A stretch of 29,271 nt of DNA, from contig JAPLNJ010001152.1 in assembly GCA_026692885.1 (NCBI GenBank), forward strand, positions 1 to 29,271, given 5' to 3'. The notes beneath the pieces are model-generated. The model was not told where the DNA came from and searched no databases. It was given only the letters and a program-made list of their open reading frames with translations. Shown in pieces: positions 14,960 through 26,132 of this stretch. The first letter of the stretch is position 1. Each line of letters opens with the position of its first letter. The stretch comes from Planctomycetota bacterium (lineage in GTDB: Bacteria > Planctomycetota > Planctomycetia > Pirellulales > Pirellulaceae). A program made the translations under genes and the position numbers.

Positions 14960-15138
14960 ATTAGTCATGTAAGGCCAAGGGAACGCAACATCTCGGTGGG
15001 CCTTCGCCAGCCTCCCCGCTGTAATTCACAGCGCGACGCACCCACGTTTGGCACAGCGACCGAGGCCCATCAAGAACACGGCTTGCTCGATCCATTCGGC
15101 CAAACCGATGAATCATCGGGGCCAGGCTGGACCTGGCA

Positions 15139-16776
15139 CTACGTAGGTTCCCCAAACACGCGGAGGGCAATGTCCCGGATGCCCTTGAGGTCCAGTTTCC
15201 CGGAACCGAGCACCGGAATTTCTTCGACCTCGTAAAAGCTATCCGCGGACGGAATGTACAGATTGGGCAAACCCGCCTCCGCCAGTCCCTTGCGGAGGTC
15301 GTCTGGAGATTTGTCGAGCTTGGTGTGGAGGACCACCAGGCGTTCTCCTTTCCGGTCGTCCGGCACAGCCGTGACGGCTACTTTGAGCGATTCGTCATTC
15401 CGGTCGTCCGGCACAGCCGTGACGGCCACTTTGAGCGGTTCGTCCTCCCCGACGCGGAGCATCCGGGCCAGGGCCTCCTCGATCTGGATGTGTGGGATCA
15501 TTTCGCCGCCGATTTTCGAAAACCGGCTCTGGCGTCCGGTAATCCGGATGAATCCGTCCGCGTCAATCGAGGCAATATCACCGGTCATGTACCAGCCATC
15601 ACGGATCACCTGAGCGGTGAGATCCTCGCGTCCAAGGTAGCCTTTCATGACGTTGGGGCCTTTGATCCACAACATGCCGGGTTGATTGACGCCCAATTCC
15701 GCGCCGGTGTCCAGGTCCGTGACTTTTGCGCTGACGCCCGGCACTGGGCGACCGACCGTTCCCTCCTTACGATCCACTTGGTGCGTACCGAACGAGCGGC
15801 TGGGCGGAATGTTCACGGAGACCAGGGGGGACAACTCGGTCGTCCCATAGCCTTCGATCGGCCGCTGACCAAACTTCCGCTCAAATGCCTCGCACAGCTC
15901 CACCGGAAGTTTCTCCGCGCCAGCCACCACCACATCCAAAGACGCAAATTCATCCGGCTCGCAGCGGCGCAGGTAGCTGCGCAGGAAGGTTGGCGTGGCC
16001 AACAGCACCGTGCCGTGATGCGTCTTGACCAGCTTGCCGATCTGCTTCGCCTCCAGGGGGTTGAAGTGGTAGACGCCCTTGACATCGATGGTCATCACGG
16101 TCCACAACGTCACAGTGTAGCCGAACGAGTGGAAAAACGGCAGAATCCCGACCAGCACATCGTCCGGCGTGAGTTTGACGACGTGTTGAATCGCCTCCAC
16201 ATTTGAGGCGATGTTGGCCTCCGTGAGCATCACGCCTTTGGGCGTCCCCGTAGAGCCGGACGTAAAAATGACGGTGGCCAGGTCGTCGCTTTGAACCTGC
16301 TGCAGTCGGAGCCAGCGCTCCAGCAATCCCGCCGGAACCGTGTAGGCTTTCAGCATGCCGCTGAGCTTGTCGCCCCACGTCGCCTTATTGCGGAAGTCCT
16401 CCAGATAGACCAACTCGGCATCCAGTTCAAGCTTCATCCGTTCCATGAAGGCACGGCTGGTCAACACATGCCGGATGCCGGCCTGCGAGATACACTCATT
16501 GATCACGGTGGCGGGAACGCTGTAGTTCAGATTCACCGGCACGCGCCGATCCAGCACGAGCGCCATATTGGCCAACACGCCACCGGCCGACGGAGGCAAC
16601 AGCAGGCCGACGAACCGCTCATCCTCGGTCAAGCAGTGACGCAACAGAAGGCGGCGCAAGATCAGCGAACGCATCAACAACATGCCGCCCGACATCTCGA
16701 TGCCGGTCGAGTCTGCGACTTTTGCTCTGCGTTTTCGCCGCTTGCACGTCTGGATGAACGACTGAGCTAGTCCCAT
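15139..16776 (-). CDS. AMP-dependent acyl ligase, Aas-like (acyl-ACP/acyl-CoA synthetase)
   Basis: This ANL-superfamily enzyme (545 aa) activates a carboxylic acid, probably a fatty acid, with ATP and transfers it to a thiol carrier. Motifs in order are TSGSTGTPKGVMLTEANI (A3 P-loop), PFFHSFGYT, VVAGAEKLP, EGYGTTELSPLVSVNIPP (A5), GWYMTGDIASIDADGFIRITGRQSRFSKIGGEMI (A7-A8) and a C-terminal Lys in GSGKLDLKG (A10). The spelling of A5 and of AEKLPVELCEAFERKFG is closest to the ligase half of Aas. The acyltransferase half of Aas is absent. ATG 16776 begins MGLAQSFIQTCKRR...VADSTG, the usual N-terminus; the frame stays open to 16974 but that extension looks non-coding. A 48-bp tandem duplication gives two copies of LKVAVTAVPDDR in the C-terminal domain. 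A hairpin without T-run (15121-15137) follows the stop. Confidence 0.9.
   Translation of the reverse strand: MGLAQSFIQTCKRRKRRAKVADSTGIEMSGGMLLMRSLILRRLLLRHCLTEDERFVGLLLPPSAGGVLANMALVLDRRVPVNLNYSVPATVINECISQAGIRHVLTSRAFMERMKLELDAELVYLEDFRNKATWGDKLSGMLKAYTVPAGLLERWLRLQQVQSDDLATVIFTSGSTGTPKGVMLTEANIASNVEAIQHVVKLTPDDVLVGILPFFHSFGYTVTLWTVMTIDVKGVYHFNPLEAKQIGKLVKTHHGTVLLATPTFLRSYLRRCEPDEFASLDVVVAGAEKLPVELCEAFERKFGQRPIEGYGTTELSPLVSVNIPPSRSFGTHQVDRKEGTVGRPVPGVSAKVTDLDTGAELGVNQPGMLWIKGPNVMKGYLGREDLTAQVIRDGWYMTGDIASIDADGFIRITGRQSRFSKIGGEMIPHIQIEEALARMLRVGEDEPLKVAVTAVPDDRNDESLKVAVTAVPDDRKGERLVVLHTKLDKSPDDLRKGLAEAGLPNLYIPSADSFYEVEEIPVLGSGKLDLKGIRDIALRVFGEPT
15350..15445. repeat. 48-bp tandem duplication within the acyl-ligase gene
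   Basis: 15350-15397 and 15398-15445 are 48-bp direct copies with about three differences. In frame they give two 16-residue units, LKVAVTAVPDDR plus acidic linkers, between the A8 motif and the catalytic Lys. Confidence 0.9.
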
Positions 16777-16838
16777 TATTGCGTGCCGCTCGCTGTTTTC
16801 ACTGTGGCCAACTGCAGACAAACCGTCATCGCCTGTAA

Positions 16839-16964
16839 CTAGAAGATACTTTCTCCGAGTTCCTCCAGGTAGACCCGGAGCAGGGGATGTCGGACGGAAA
16901 ATAAGAAATCCATCTTGCCTCGGCCCAACAACTGCGAGTACAGTTTTCCCTCCAGAAGCAGCAT
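16839..16964 (-). CDS. possible 41-residue small protein upstream of the acyl ligase
   Basis: An ATG frame, MLLLEGKLYSQLLGRGKMDF... ending LEELGESIF, runs from 16964 to a TAG at 16839, 62 bp before the ligase start. Its composition and third-base GC look more like real protein than the overlapping upstream extension of the ligase frame. No clear ribosome site is seen. It may be a genuine small protein or the tail of a lost gene. Confidence 0.3.
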   Translation of the reverse strand: MLLLEGKLYSQLLGRGKMDFLFSVRHPLLRVYLEELGESIF

Positions 16965-16991
16965 AGTCGGTCAACCAGCGGAGCAGCGCAC

Positions 16992-17294
16992 ATGGGTCGG
17001 CTACAGAGTTTCCTGTTCGGGTTGATCCTCGGCGGAGCGACCATGTTCGGGGCGTTGCAGTATCACGTGGTCCGGGCGGAGGACGGCTTGCACTTCATCC
17101 CCAAGGTCGCGCCGGGGCTTCAGGACGTGTACGTCGACATCCGATATTTCGGCGTCGAGGATTGGGACCGGCACCGAAGCCTGGCCATGTCACTGCTGCA
17201 CGCAAACAAGAGCGATCTCCTGAAAGACAGCGCGACCGGCTATCTCCGCGACTCCCTCGACAACGTGCTAAAGGCTTTTCGCGGCTCCCCGTAA
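16992..17294 (+). CDS. small membrane-anchored or exported protein of unknown function
   Basis: A 100-residue protein with GGAG about 9 bases before the ATG. An N-terminal hydrophobic segment (MGRLQSFLFGLILGGATMFGALQYHVV) is followed by a soluble domain, DGLHFIPKVAPGLQDVYVDIRYFGVEDWDRHRSLAMSLLHANKSDLLKDS, ending in a helix. The pattern fits a small protein I have seen repeatedly in planctomycete genomes, always without assigned function. It is divergent from the acyl ligase. Confidence 0.75.
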   Translation: MGRLQSFLFGLILGGATMFGALQYHVVRAEDGLHFIPKVAPGLQDVYVDIRYFGVEDWDRHRSLAMSLLHANKSDLLKDSATGYLRDSLDNVLKAFRGSP

Positions 17295-17467
17295 AGTCCG
17301 CAGCCATCCTGGGCGGAAGGCATTTCCGTCCCACGGGTCGAAATCCCTAAGGTGCTCACTCCCCCGATATTCGCCATATCCTGCGTGTGACAGCCTCGGC
17401 TCAAGCAAGCCACTCGTGGAGTTCGATACACGAGAAGAGACGCCTTACAAATCGGGGAGGGGCTGCA

Positions 17468-17767
17468 ATGGAACTTAATCGAAATCACTATTTGCTGATC
17501 GGGGTGCTGTCGCTGTTGGTGGGGCTGCAATTCCGAGCCGTGGACACGTTCGTGCTCAATGAGAGCAGCACGCAATTCTTGGCCAAGCAAAACGCACGTT
17601 CGGAGCCCGCGAACATTTGGTCGCTCCCCATTTCCTTAGCGGCCCAGGGACCTGTTGCCCTCCAGCGCAAGAAGATCAAACCCCCGCGTTGGCTATCGTG
17701 GACTTTGATGACCGCCGGCGTCGTCCTGGTTCTACACAGCCTCGCCATGAAGAAACCGGGCGGGTAG
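17468..17767 (+). CDS. small two-TM protein of unknown function
   Basis: A 99-residue protein starting at ATG 17468 after a strong GGGGAGGGG site. TM1 is HYLLIGVLSLLVGLQFRAV (about 7-25) and TM2 is WLSWTLMTAGVVLVLHSLAM (about 76-95), so both ends should face the same side with a polar loop of about 50 residues between. The frame upstream to 17387 is open but lacks a start signal. Same strand as the preceding small protein, 173 bp apart. Confidence 0.72.
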   Translation: MELNRNHYLLIGVLSLLVGLQFRAVDTFVLNESSTQFLAKQNARSEPANIWSLPISLAAQGPVALQRKKIKPPRWLSWTLMTAGVVLVLHSLAMKKPGG

Positions 17768-17772
17768 CCCCT

Positions 17773-17793
17773 GGCCTGGAACGGTTCCAGGCC
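17773..17793 (+). terminator. near-perfect hairpin after the 17468 gene, possible terminator
   Basis: GGCCTGGAAC and GTTCCAGGCC flank one central base, forming a strong GC-rich stem 6 bases after the stop codon. There is no U-run, so it is either a non-canonical terminator or another palindromic repeat. Confidence 0.4.
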
Positions 17794-17995
17794 GCGGGGC
17801 CATCCGGCGGACACCCCAGGATCGACTAATTCAAATGCACCACTAAGGAACTATCGTCCTGCGGGTGGTGGCGATGCGTCCGCGAACGCACCGGCGCGCG
17901 TGAGCCTGACCAGTCATGGCCAGGACCATCCGCTGCCCGACACCCGATCGGGCCGGTTGAAAAACTGCCGCCCAGACGTTCTTGCCCTAGCCTCC

Positions 17996-18023
17996 TTGTC
18001 TCCCACGACAACACGGCTATAAT
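17996..18023 (+). promoter_or_regulatory. rRNA promoter P1
   Basis: TTGTCT (17996-18001), a 16-bp spacer and TATAAT (18018-18023). It is the upstream of two sigma70-type promoters before the 23S leader. The segment 17794-17995 before it shows no gene. Confidence 0.6.
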
Positions 18024-18120
18024 CACTTCGCAAGCTCGTGCTTAAAGTTCGCTAACGCGGTTGTCGATGATAGGGGCTTCAGGCAGAGTCAAGGTTTTTC
18101 AAGAAAATCTGGCCTGCCTG

Positions 18121-18149
18121 TTGACAACGAAACGAAGTACCGCTAAAGT
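18121..18149 (+). promoter_or_regulatory. rRNA promoter P2
   Basis: A consensus -35 TTGACA (18121-18126), an exact 17-bp spacer and TAAAGT (18144-18149), about 270 bp before mature 23S. Its strength, and the absence of 16S upstream, indicate that this 23S-5S unit is transcribed on its own. Confidence 0.75.
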
Positions 18150-18241
18150 CTCCGTTTCACCGAGGGAAGAACACTCAGTAACGCTCGATGCTCAGAAAAC
18201 GAGTTCCCAGTTGTTCGTGTGACGCTGGAGGAATTTGATTT

Positions 18242-18291
18242 CTGCCTATCAGGCAGTTCGGCCGATGACGGCCGATAATGATCTTTGACAA
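18242..18291 (+). promoter_or_regulatory. 23S leader antitermination region (hairpins plus boxA)
   Basis: Hairpin CTGCCT/AGGCAG (18242-18256) and boxB-like hairpin GGCCG-ATGA-CGGCC (18260-18273) are followed by TGATCTTTGACAA (18279-18291). The last closely matches the rRNA boxA consensus TGCTCTTTAACA bound by NusB/S10. This supports Nus-type antitermination of the unit. Confidence 0.65.
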
Positions 18292-18421
18292 TTTGGTTGT
18301 AGCGGTAGATGGCATCTTTAACGATGTACCTGACCTTGAGGCAACTGCCTTGACGGTCCGGCGCATCTTGTAAACGTTCTTAAAGCGTCGGCCGCAGATA
18401 TCTGAGAGCTTTGGATATTTG

Positions 18422-21346
<2,925 letters not shown>

Positions 21347-21454
21347 TATATTCAGGGCTCTCTGTGAAGATGTTCGCTGGCGACATGAGTTGCCAGGGAA
21401 CTGCGCCGACGAGTTGTTTAAGAACGCGAAGTCATCACTGCTACAACCATTTGG

Positions 21455-21480
21455 CGCGTTCGGTTTTATCGCCGAACGCG
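21455..21480 (+). other. 23S-5S spacer hairpin
   Basis: CGCGTTCGG (21455-21463) and CCGAACGCG (21472-21480) form a perfect 9-bp stem with an 8-nt loop just before 5S. It is likely a processing signal. The 110-nt spacer contains no tRNA. Confidence 0.55.
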
Positions 21481-21484
21481 TCCT

Positions 21485-21596
<112 letters not shown>

Positions 21597-21602
21597 TTTA
21601 AC

Positions 21603-21634
21603 AGCTCTCGCATTTCGGTGCGAGAGCTTTTTTT
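21603..21634 (+). terminator. intrinsic terminator of the 23S-5S unit
   Basis: AGCTCTCGCA and TGCGAGAGCT form a perfect 10-bp stem with a TTTCGG loop, followed by a run of T. It is a textbook Rho-independent terminator right after 5S. Confidence 0.95.
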
Positions 21635-21798
21635 GTCTGCCTGCGGCAACGGTCAGGGACCTATCTCGGAAGTTTTCGATCGGCGTGCACCTGCTGGCGC
21701 GAGTTTTCGGCCAGCTGCAGGCAGGATTTCTCGGATTCTTCGAGGATCCACTGCTCCACGAAAGCGGCAATTTTTCACGTGGCGATCTGTCGCGGAGT

Positions 21799-22302
21799 TC
21801 AGCGACGCAGTTGCGTAAACTCCAGCGTGTCCGCTTGGCGAAGCCTGAGATTGGTGACTTCGCCGGCATTCACCAGGACCCAGACCTGAAACTCCTGGTC
21901 TTGGCGTAAAATCTGTTGATTGACCGATCCGTAATCGATCCAGTTGGGATAGTGGATTTCGACCGAACGTAACTCCAAACGCGATTTCTTCAGCGAGCGG
22001 TAGAAGCGGCCGTTACTCAAGCTATGCAGGAGGCTGATCGCGTGCCGACAGGTAAGCGGCTTGACCACTTTCACGGTCCAAAGCAACGCTTCCTCGTCCA
22101 GTTTTTTCGTCCTACCGAACGTCGCCTGGCTGACCTCAAAGTAGCCGGTTAACGCCAAATCAGCAAAATTGGTCGACACGCCAGTGAGCGGCTCGGGCAA
22201 CTTTGTTTTCGTTTCCGCCGATGGATCCTCAGGCGACGCCCCCAGTGCCGTTGCAGCGAGCGCCGCTCCCACCCAGACGATCCAGTGTTGATTGTTCTTC
22301 AT
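21799..22302 (-). CDS. exported protein of unknown function
   Basis: A 167-residue protein with signal peptide MKNNQHWIVWVGAALAATALGA followed by an acidic linker (SPEDPSAETKTKLPEP). The mature part reads as one mixed alpha/beta domain (LALTGYFEVSQATF, LWTVKVVKPLTCRHAISLLHSL, SVEIHYPNWIDYGSVNQQIL, FQVWVLVNAGEVTNLRL). I do not recognise the family. ATG 22302 is preferred, with GGGGAG about 9 bases upstream; the frame continues to 22386 without better signals. It is convergent with the rRNA unit and divergent from rsfS. Confidence 0.72.
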   Translation of the reverse strand: MKNNQHWIVWVGAALAATALGASPEDPSAETKTKLPEPLTGVSTNFADLALTGYFEVSQATFGRTKKLDEEALLWTVKVVKPLTCRHAISLLHSLSNGRFYRSLKKSRLELRSVEIHYPNWIDYGSVNQQILRQDQEFQVWVLVNAGEVTNLRLRQADTLEFTQLRR

Positions 22303-22567
22303 CTGCGGAGTCTCCCCAAACATGGTGCTGACGATTCGCGTCCCTGGACTTTTATGTAGCTTATCATGTCGGTTCCGTTTCGCCAAACTCTACGGGGTTA
22401 TCGGTGATCGAGGAACAAAGAACAACGTCCCCATGAAAATGGTGCCTTACGTAGCGTCCAAACACGCTCCCCACCCGGCCGTGAACCTGCCTGGTGACAA
22501 ACGCATCGTTTACCGTTAGAATGTCACGCGTAGATTGTACCTTTGAGCATTTGTAAGGAAGGAGCTC

Positions 22568-22981
22568 GTGGTTCGTACCCCTCCCCAAAAACCGGTAGCG
22601 ACAAAAAACAGTGCAGCGGACAGCCTTTCGTTGGCGTTGGCTGCAGCACACACAGCGGCGGAAAACCGCGGCCAAAACATCGCGGTCCTGGATACGCGCG
22701 CCGTGACGTCCGAGTTCGACTATTTCGTGATCGCCACAGGCACTAGTCGCCGGCAGTTGCGGGCCATGAGCGAGGAGATCGACCACACGCTGGAAGACGA
22801 CCTGGGCGATCAGCGGCTGCGCATTGAGGGCTATCAGGAAAGCCGCTGGATCGTGCTGGATTACGGTTCGGTCCTGATTCAGTTGTTTGATGACGAGGCC
22901 CGCCAGTACTACGATCTGGAGAACCTCTGGGCTGAAGCGAAACGGGTCGACCTGACGGCCCTGCTACAGAGCATCAAGTAG
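22568..22981 (+). CDS. rsfS: ribosome silencing factor RsfS
   Basis: A 137-residue member of the RsfS/Iojap/YbeB family, which binds ribosomal protein L14 on the 50S subunit and blocks subunit joining when translation must slow. After a short basic N-terminus the domain shows NIAVLDTRAVTSEFDYFVIATGTSRRQLRAMSEEI, EGYQESRWIVLDYGSVLIQLFDDEARQYYDLENLWAEAKRVDL, with the family-typical DYFVIATGTS and W-VLDYG-V--Q-F. The start is GTG 22568 after a strong GGAAGGAG; no ATG fits. It is followed 52 bp later by argS on the same strand, and lies next to the 23S-5S unit, consistent with a translation cluster. Confidence 0.95.
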   Translation: MVRTPPQKPVATKNSAADSLSLALAAAHTAAENRGQNIAVLDTRAVTSEFDYFVIATGTSRRQLRAMSEEIDHTLEDDLGDQRLRIEGYQESRWIVLDYGSVLIQLFDDEARQYYDLENLWAEAKRVDLTALLQSIK

Positions 22982-23033
22982 CGTCTGATCCTCCCGTTTA
23001 CCTGGCGATTCCTGCCCGTTATCTTCTCCCCCT

Positions 23034-25007
23034 ATGAACATCCTCTCGGAACTCAAACAACGATTTCGGCCCGCCTTGGCAGGTTTGGTCGAGGATCCGG
23101 CTGACCTGCTGGAAATGATTCGGCCCTCGCAGGACCCGCGGTTTGGCGATTACCAGGCGAATTGTGCGATGCCGTTGGGTAAGCGTCTGGGTGTCTCACC
23201 TCGCGACATCGCCGCCCAGATCGTCACCCAACTGGTGGTGAACGACCTGTGCCACCCGCCGGAGATTGCGGGGCCGGGTTTTATCAATTTGCGGTTGAAA
23301 GACCCGTGGCTGTCCGAACAACTCTTGCAGACCTGTCGCGACAAACGGCTGGGCGTGCAGGCGGTGACGCAGCCCCGGACCTACGTCATTGACTACTCCT
23401 CGCCGAATGTGGCCAAACCCATGCACGTCGGCCACATCCGATCCACCGTGATCGGCGATGCCCTGGCGAGGACGTTTCGGTTCCTGGGACATCGGGTGAT
23501 CACGGACAACCATCTGGGCGACTGGGGTACCCAGTTTGGCATGATTCTCTATGGCTACAAGCATTTCCGTGATGATGAGGCTTACGCGAGGCAGCCGGTA
23601 GCCGAACTGAGCCGGCTGTACAAGCTGGTGCATCAGTTGGTGGACTACACCACCAGCCAGAATGAATTGCCGGAACTGGAGCAACGCATCGCGGCGCGCG
23701 AAGCCGCCGTGGCTCAGTCCCTGGCGGAAGCGGCCAGTGGCGACAAAGCCGTCCAGAAGAAAGCCGCGAAAACGCTGGAAAAGTTGCAGAAGCAACTCGC
23801 GGAAACGCGGGAGGAGTGGGAGTCGACGCGGAACAAGATTCGGCGTGTGGACAGCAGTCCGCAACTGTGTCGCTTGGCCGTCGAGCACCCGCACATCGCG
23901 GATGCCGTGCTGCAGGAGACCGCTAAGCTGCACGCGGACGACCAGGAGAATCTGCGGTTATGGCGAGAATTCATGCCCCACTGCCGAGCCGAAATCCAGC
24001 GAATCTACGAGCGTCTGGATGTGCGATTCGACTGCGAACTCGGCGAGAGCTTCTACCACGACCGACTCGCGGAGATTGTGGCGGATCTGCAGCAGCGGGG
24101 CTTGGCCCAGGCGAGCGACGGCGCGATCTGCGTGTTCCTCGACGGCTTCGAGACGCCGATGATCATCCGCAAGAAGGACGGCGCGTTTCTGTACGCGACG
24201 ACCGATCTGGCGACGATTCAGTATCGGTTGCGGACGTGGCAGCCGGACGTGATTCTGTACGTGGTTGATTTTCGGCAGAGCGAGCATTTCGAGAAACTGT
24301 TTGCGGCCGTGCTGCGCTGGGGTTGCGAGCGAGTCGAATTGCGCCACGTCAGTTTTGGGACGGTGTTGGGGGAGGACGGCAAGCCGTACAAGACCCGCTC
24401 GGGCGACACAGTGGGCTTGGAAAGCCTGCTGGACGAGGCGGTCAGCAAAGCCTTCGCGGTGGTTTCCACCAACGATGACGGCAAGCCTGCGGGACCGGAG
24501 TTGAGCGACGCCGAACGCAGACGGATCGCCGACGTGGTCGGCCACGCGGCCATCAAGTATGCCGACCTGTCTCAGAATCGGACCAGCGATTATGTGTTTA
24601 GCTACGACAAGATGCTGGCCCTGGAAGGCAACACCGCCACCTATATGCAGTACTCGTACGCTCGGACCCAAAGTATTTTCGCCAAGGGCGACGTTTCCGC
24701 CGTCGACCTGCAGGTCGCACCGGGGACCATCTCGCTCGAACACCCGACTGAACGGGCGCTGGGGCTGGAGTTGCTGCGATTCGAAGAAGCTCTGCTGGAG
24801 ACGGTCGCCGACTACCGCCCGAACCAATTGACGGTCTACCTGTTCGAATTAGCCAAATGCTTCTCCGACTTCTACCAACAGTGCTCTGTGCTGAAGGCAC
24901 AGACCTCGGCCCTGCGTCACAGTCGACTGCTGTTGTGCGATCTTGCGGGCCGTACGATACGGCAGGGCTTGCAACTGCTCGGCATCCACGTGGTGGACAA
25001 GATGTAG
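23034..25007 (+). CDS. argS: arginyl-tRNA synthetase
   Basis: A class I aminoacyl-tRNA synthetase that charges tRNA-Arg in the cytosol. The N-terminal ArgRS additional domain spans about 1-110. The catalytic core has the HIGH motif as HVGH (131-134, in SSPNVAKPMHVGHIRSTVIGD), followed by NHLGDWGTQFGMILYG. The KMSKS-equivalent stretch is KPYKTRSGDTVGLESLL (about 450), and the C-terminal anticodon-binding DALR domain is in the last 120 residues. Length is 657, longer than the common 560-590. The excess is a highly charged helical insert at about 210-295 (ELPELEQRIAAREAAVAQSL...KAAKTLEKLQKQLAETREEW). A canonical KMSKS is absent, as in many ArgRS. ATG 23034 gives a complete N-terminus. Confidence 0.96.
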   Translation: MNILSELKQRFRPALAGLVEDPADLLEMIRPSQDPRFGDYQANCAMPLGKRLGVSPRDIAAQIVTQLVVNDLCHPPEIAGPGFINLRLKDPWLSEQLLQTCRDKRLGVQAVTQPRTYVIDYSSPNVAKPMHVGHIRSTVIGDALARTFRFLGHRVITDNHLGDWGTQFGMILYGYKHFRDDEAYARQPVAELSRLYKLVHQLVDYTTSQNELPELEQRIAAREAAVAQSLAEAASGDKAVQKKAAKTLEKLQKQLAETREEWESTRNKIRRVDSSPQLCRLAVEHPHIADAVLQETAKLHADDQENLRLWREFMPHCRAEIQRIYERLDVRFDCELGESFYHDRLAEIVADLQQRGLAQASDGAICVFLDGFETPMIIRKKDGAFLYATTDLATIQYRLRTWQPDVILYVVDFRQSEHFEKLFAAVLRWGCERVELRHVSFGTVLGEDGKPYKTRSGDTVGLESLLDEAVSKAFAVVSTNDDGKPAGPELSDAERRRIADVVGHAAIKYADLSQNRTSDYVFSYDKMLALEGNTATYMQYSYARTQSIFAKGDVSAVDLQVAPGTISLEHPTERALGLELLRFEEALLETVADYRPNQLTVYLFELAKCFSDFYQQCSVLKAQTSALRHSRLLLCDLAGRTIRQGLQLLGIHVVDKM

Positions 25008-25025
25008 ACAGCTGCTGCCCGCAGG

Positions 25026-25042
25026 GACGGGCCGCTCCCGTC
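25026..25042. terminator. weak hairpin between argS and DUF1559
   Basis: GACGGG and CCCGTC around CCGCT, 19 bp after the argS stop and between convergent genes. It has no T-run, so a terminator role is only possible. Confidence 0.25.
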
Positions 25043-25129
25043 ACTTAGCCGCGCCCCTCGAAGACGTGGAACTGGGTTCGGCAAGGCCCACACCACGTGG
25101 GGCGGGTAGATTTTCTACGGTGGCCGGCT

Positions 25130-25699
25130 CTACAGCTTCGGGATCGGATTTCCGTCTTCCCGATTTCCCAGGTTGTTGAAGACCGTCGGATCGATGGTGT
25201 ACGAGAGCATTTTGACGGAGCCGTCGCCGAACACGAAGGCTGCGCCAGCCGCATGCGCAGAACCGAAGTGATACCCTACATCGAAGTTGTCGGGCGCATT
25301 TGCGCCTTGCGTGGCGGCCGCGGAGATAGGTTGGTCGGGAAACGGAACCCAGCCGGTACTGCGCATGATGTCGGGGTCCCAGCCATCGCTCCAACCACTA
25401 TCGTCGTGCCAATCGCCGGCGTTGTAATTGATGACCCGCAACATCTTCTCGCCGATGGCGGTCGTGTTCGACGTGCCGTCCGTCACGCTGGCGTACGTCG
25501 ACCGACGGTCGTAACCCGACCGCGTGATCAGCCCTTTGTACGGCCCCTGGCTTGCATCCGGAACGCTCCAGTTCTGCCCATACCAGAACTGGTCCCACGA
25601 GCCGGGGCTGCTTGCGGGTGTCGACCCGGCAGAGTCGGTCAAAAAATTCTGAGCGTTGGACATAGTACCGGCGCGGCGCGAAGGGCAGAAGTAAGCCGG
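25130..25699 (-). pseudogene. DUF1559 gene, C-terminal part (broken)
   Basis: This is the second half of the gene starting at 26046. It is in frame from [11 protein letters not shown] to the end and includes the conserved TDGTSNTTAIGEKM, the substrate-like DNFDVGYHFGSAHAAGAAFVFGDGS, and H-X9-DG (HAAGAAFVFGDG). The frame stays open upstream to 25909, but there it is only an out-of-frame reading of the N-terminal part. DUF1559 proteins are abundant, paralogous, pilin-like exported proteins in planctomycetes. Confidence 0.8.
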
Positions 25700-26046
25700 G
25701 ACTCCATGAACGGCAGGATTTGGTAGAGCCAACCTGGACCGACGCCGCCCGCTTGCTGTTCCGAGTTGTTCCCGGCAGATGGAACGGGCTGAATGTCGCC
25801 GAATTGATTGTAGACGCTCCAAGGAACCGTTCCGCCCGTTGGGAAGGACTTCCGCGTGTCGTGGTGGTTCTGTAACGCTACGCCCATCTGCTTCAGCTGG
25901 TTGGCGCACTGGGTGCGGCGAGACGCTTCACGAGCCGCCTGAATTGCGGGCAAGAGCAGCGCAACGAGAATCCCGATGATGGCAATGACCACCAATAACT
26001 CCACCAGGGTGAAGGCCGGCGGTCTGCGGCAGGATCGAATGTTCAT
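25639..26046 (-). pseudogene. DUF1559 gene, N-terminal part with prepilin signal (broken)
   Basis: ATG 26046 begins a type IV prepilin-like leader ([47 protein letters not shown]) and continues through FPTGG and [13 protein letters not shown]. At about 25700 the sequence jumps straight to the codons for PAYFCPSRR in another frame. The usual stretch of a few dozen residues between the LPFME and YFCPSRR blocks is missing, so an internal deletion that also shifted the frame is the simplest reading. This frame ends at 25639 after a meaningless tail. The cleavage position reads A-FTLVE instead of the usual G-FTLVE. Confidence 0.82.
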
Positions 26047-26132
26047 GAGAGCCAGACTCCGTAAGGGAACAGGGGGAAAAGAAACAGGATGATTTCATTT
26101 CCCAGTCCAGAGTTTCCACTTCGGCCAAGGAC

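Noticed and set aside
16777..16974. N-terminal extension of the acyl ligase
   Set aside because: Pro/Gly/Arg-rich sequence unlike the family. The usual N-terminus begins at 16776.
21661..21759. A 32-codon minus-strand frame (VEQWILEESEKSC...) after the exported protein gene
   Set aside because: Somewhat protein-like, but it starts with GTG without a ribosome site and is too short to support.
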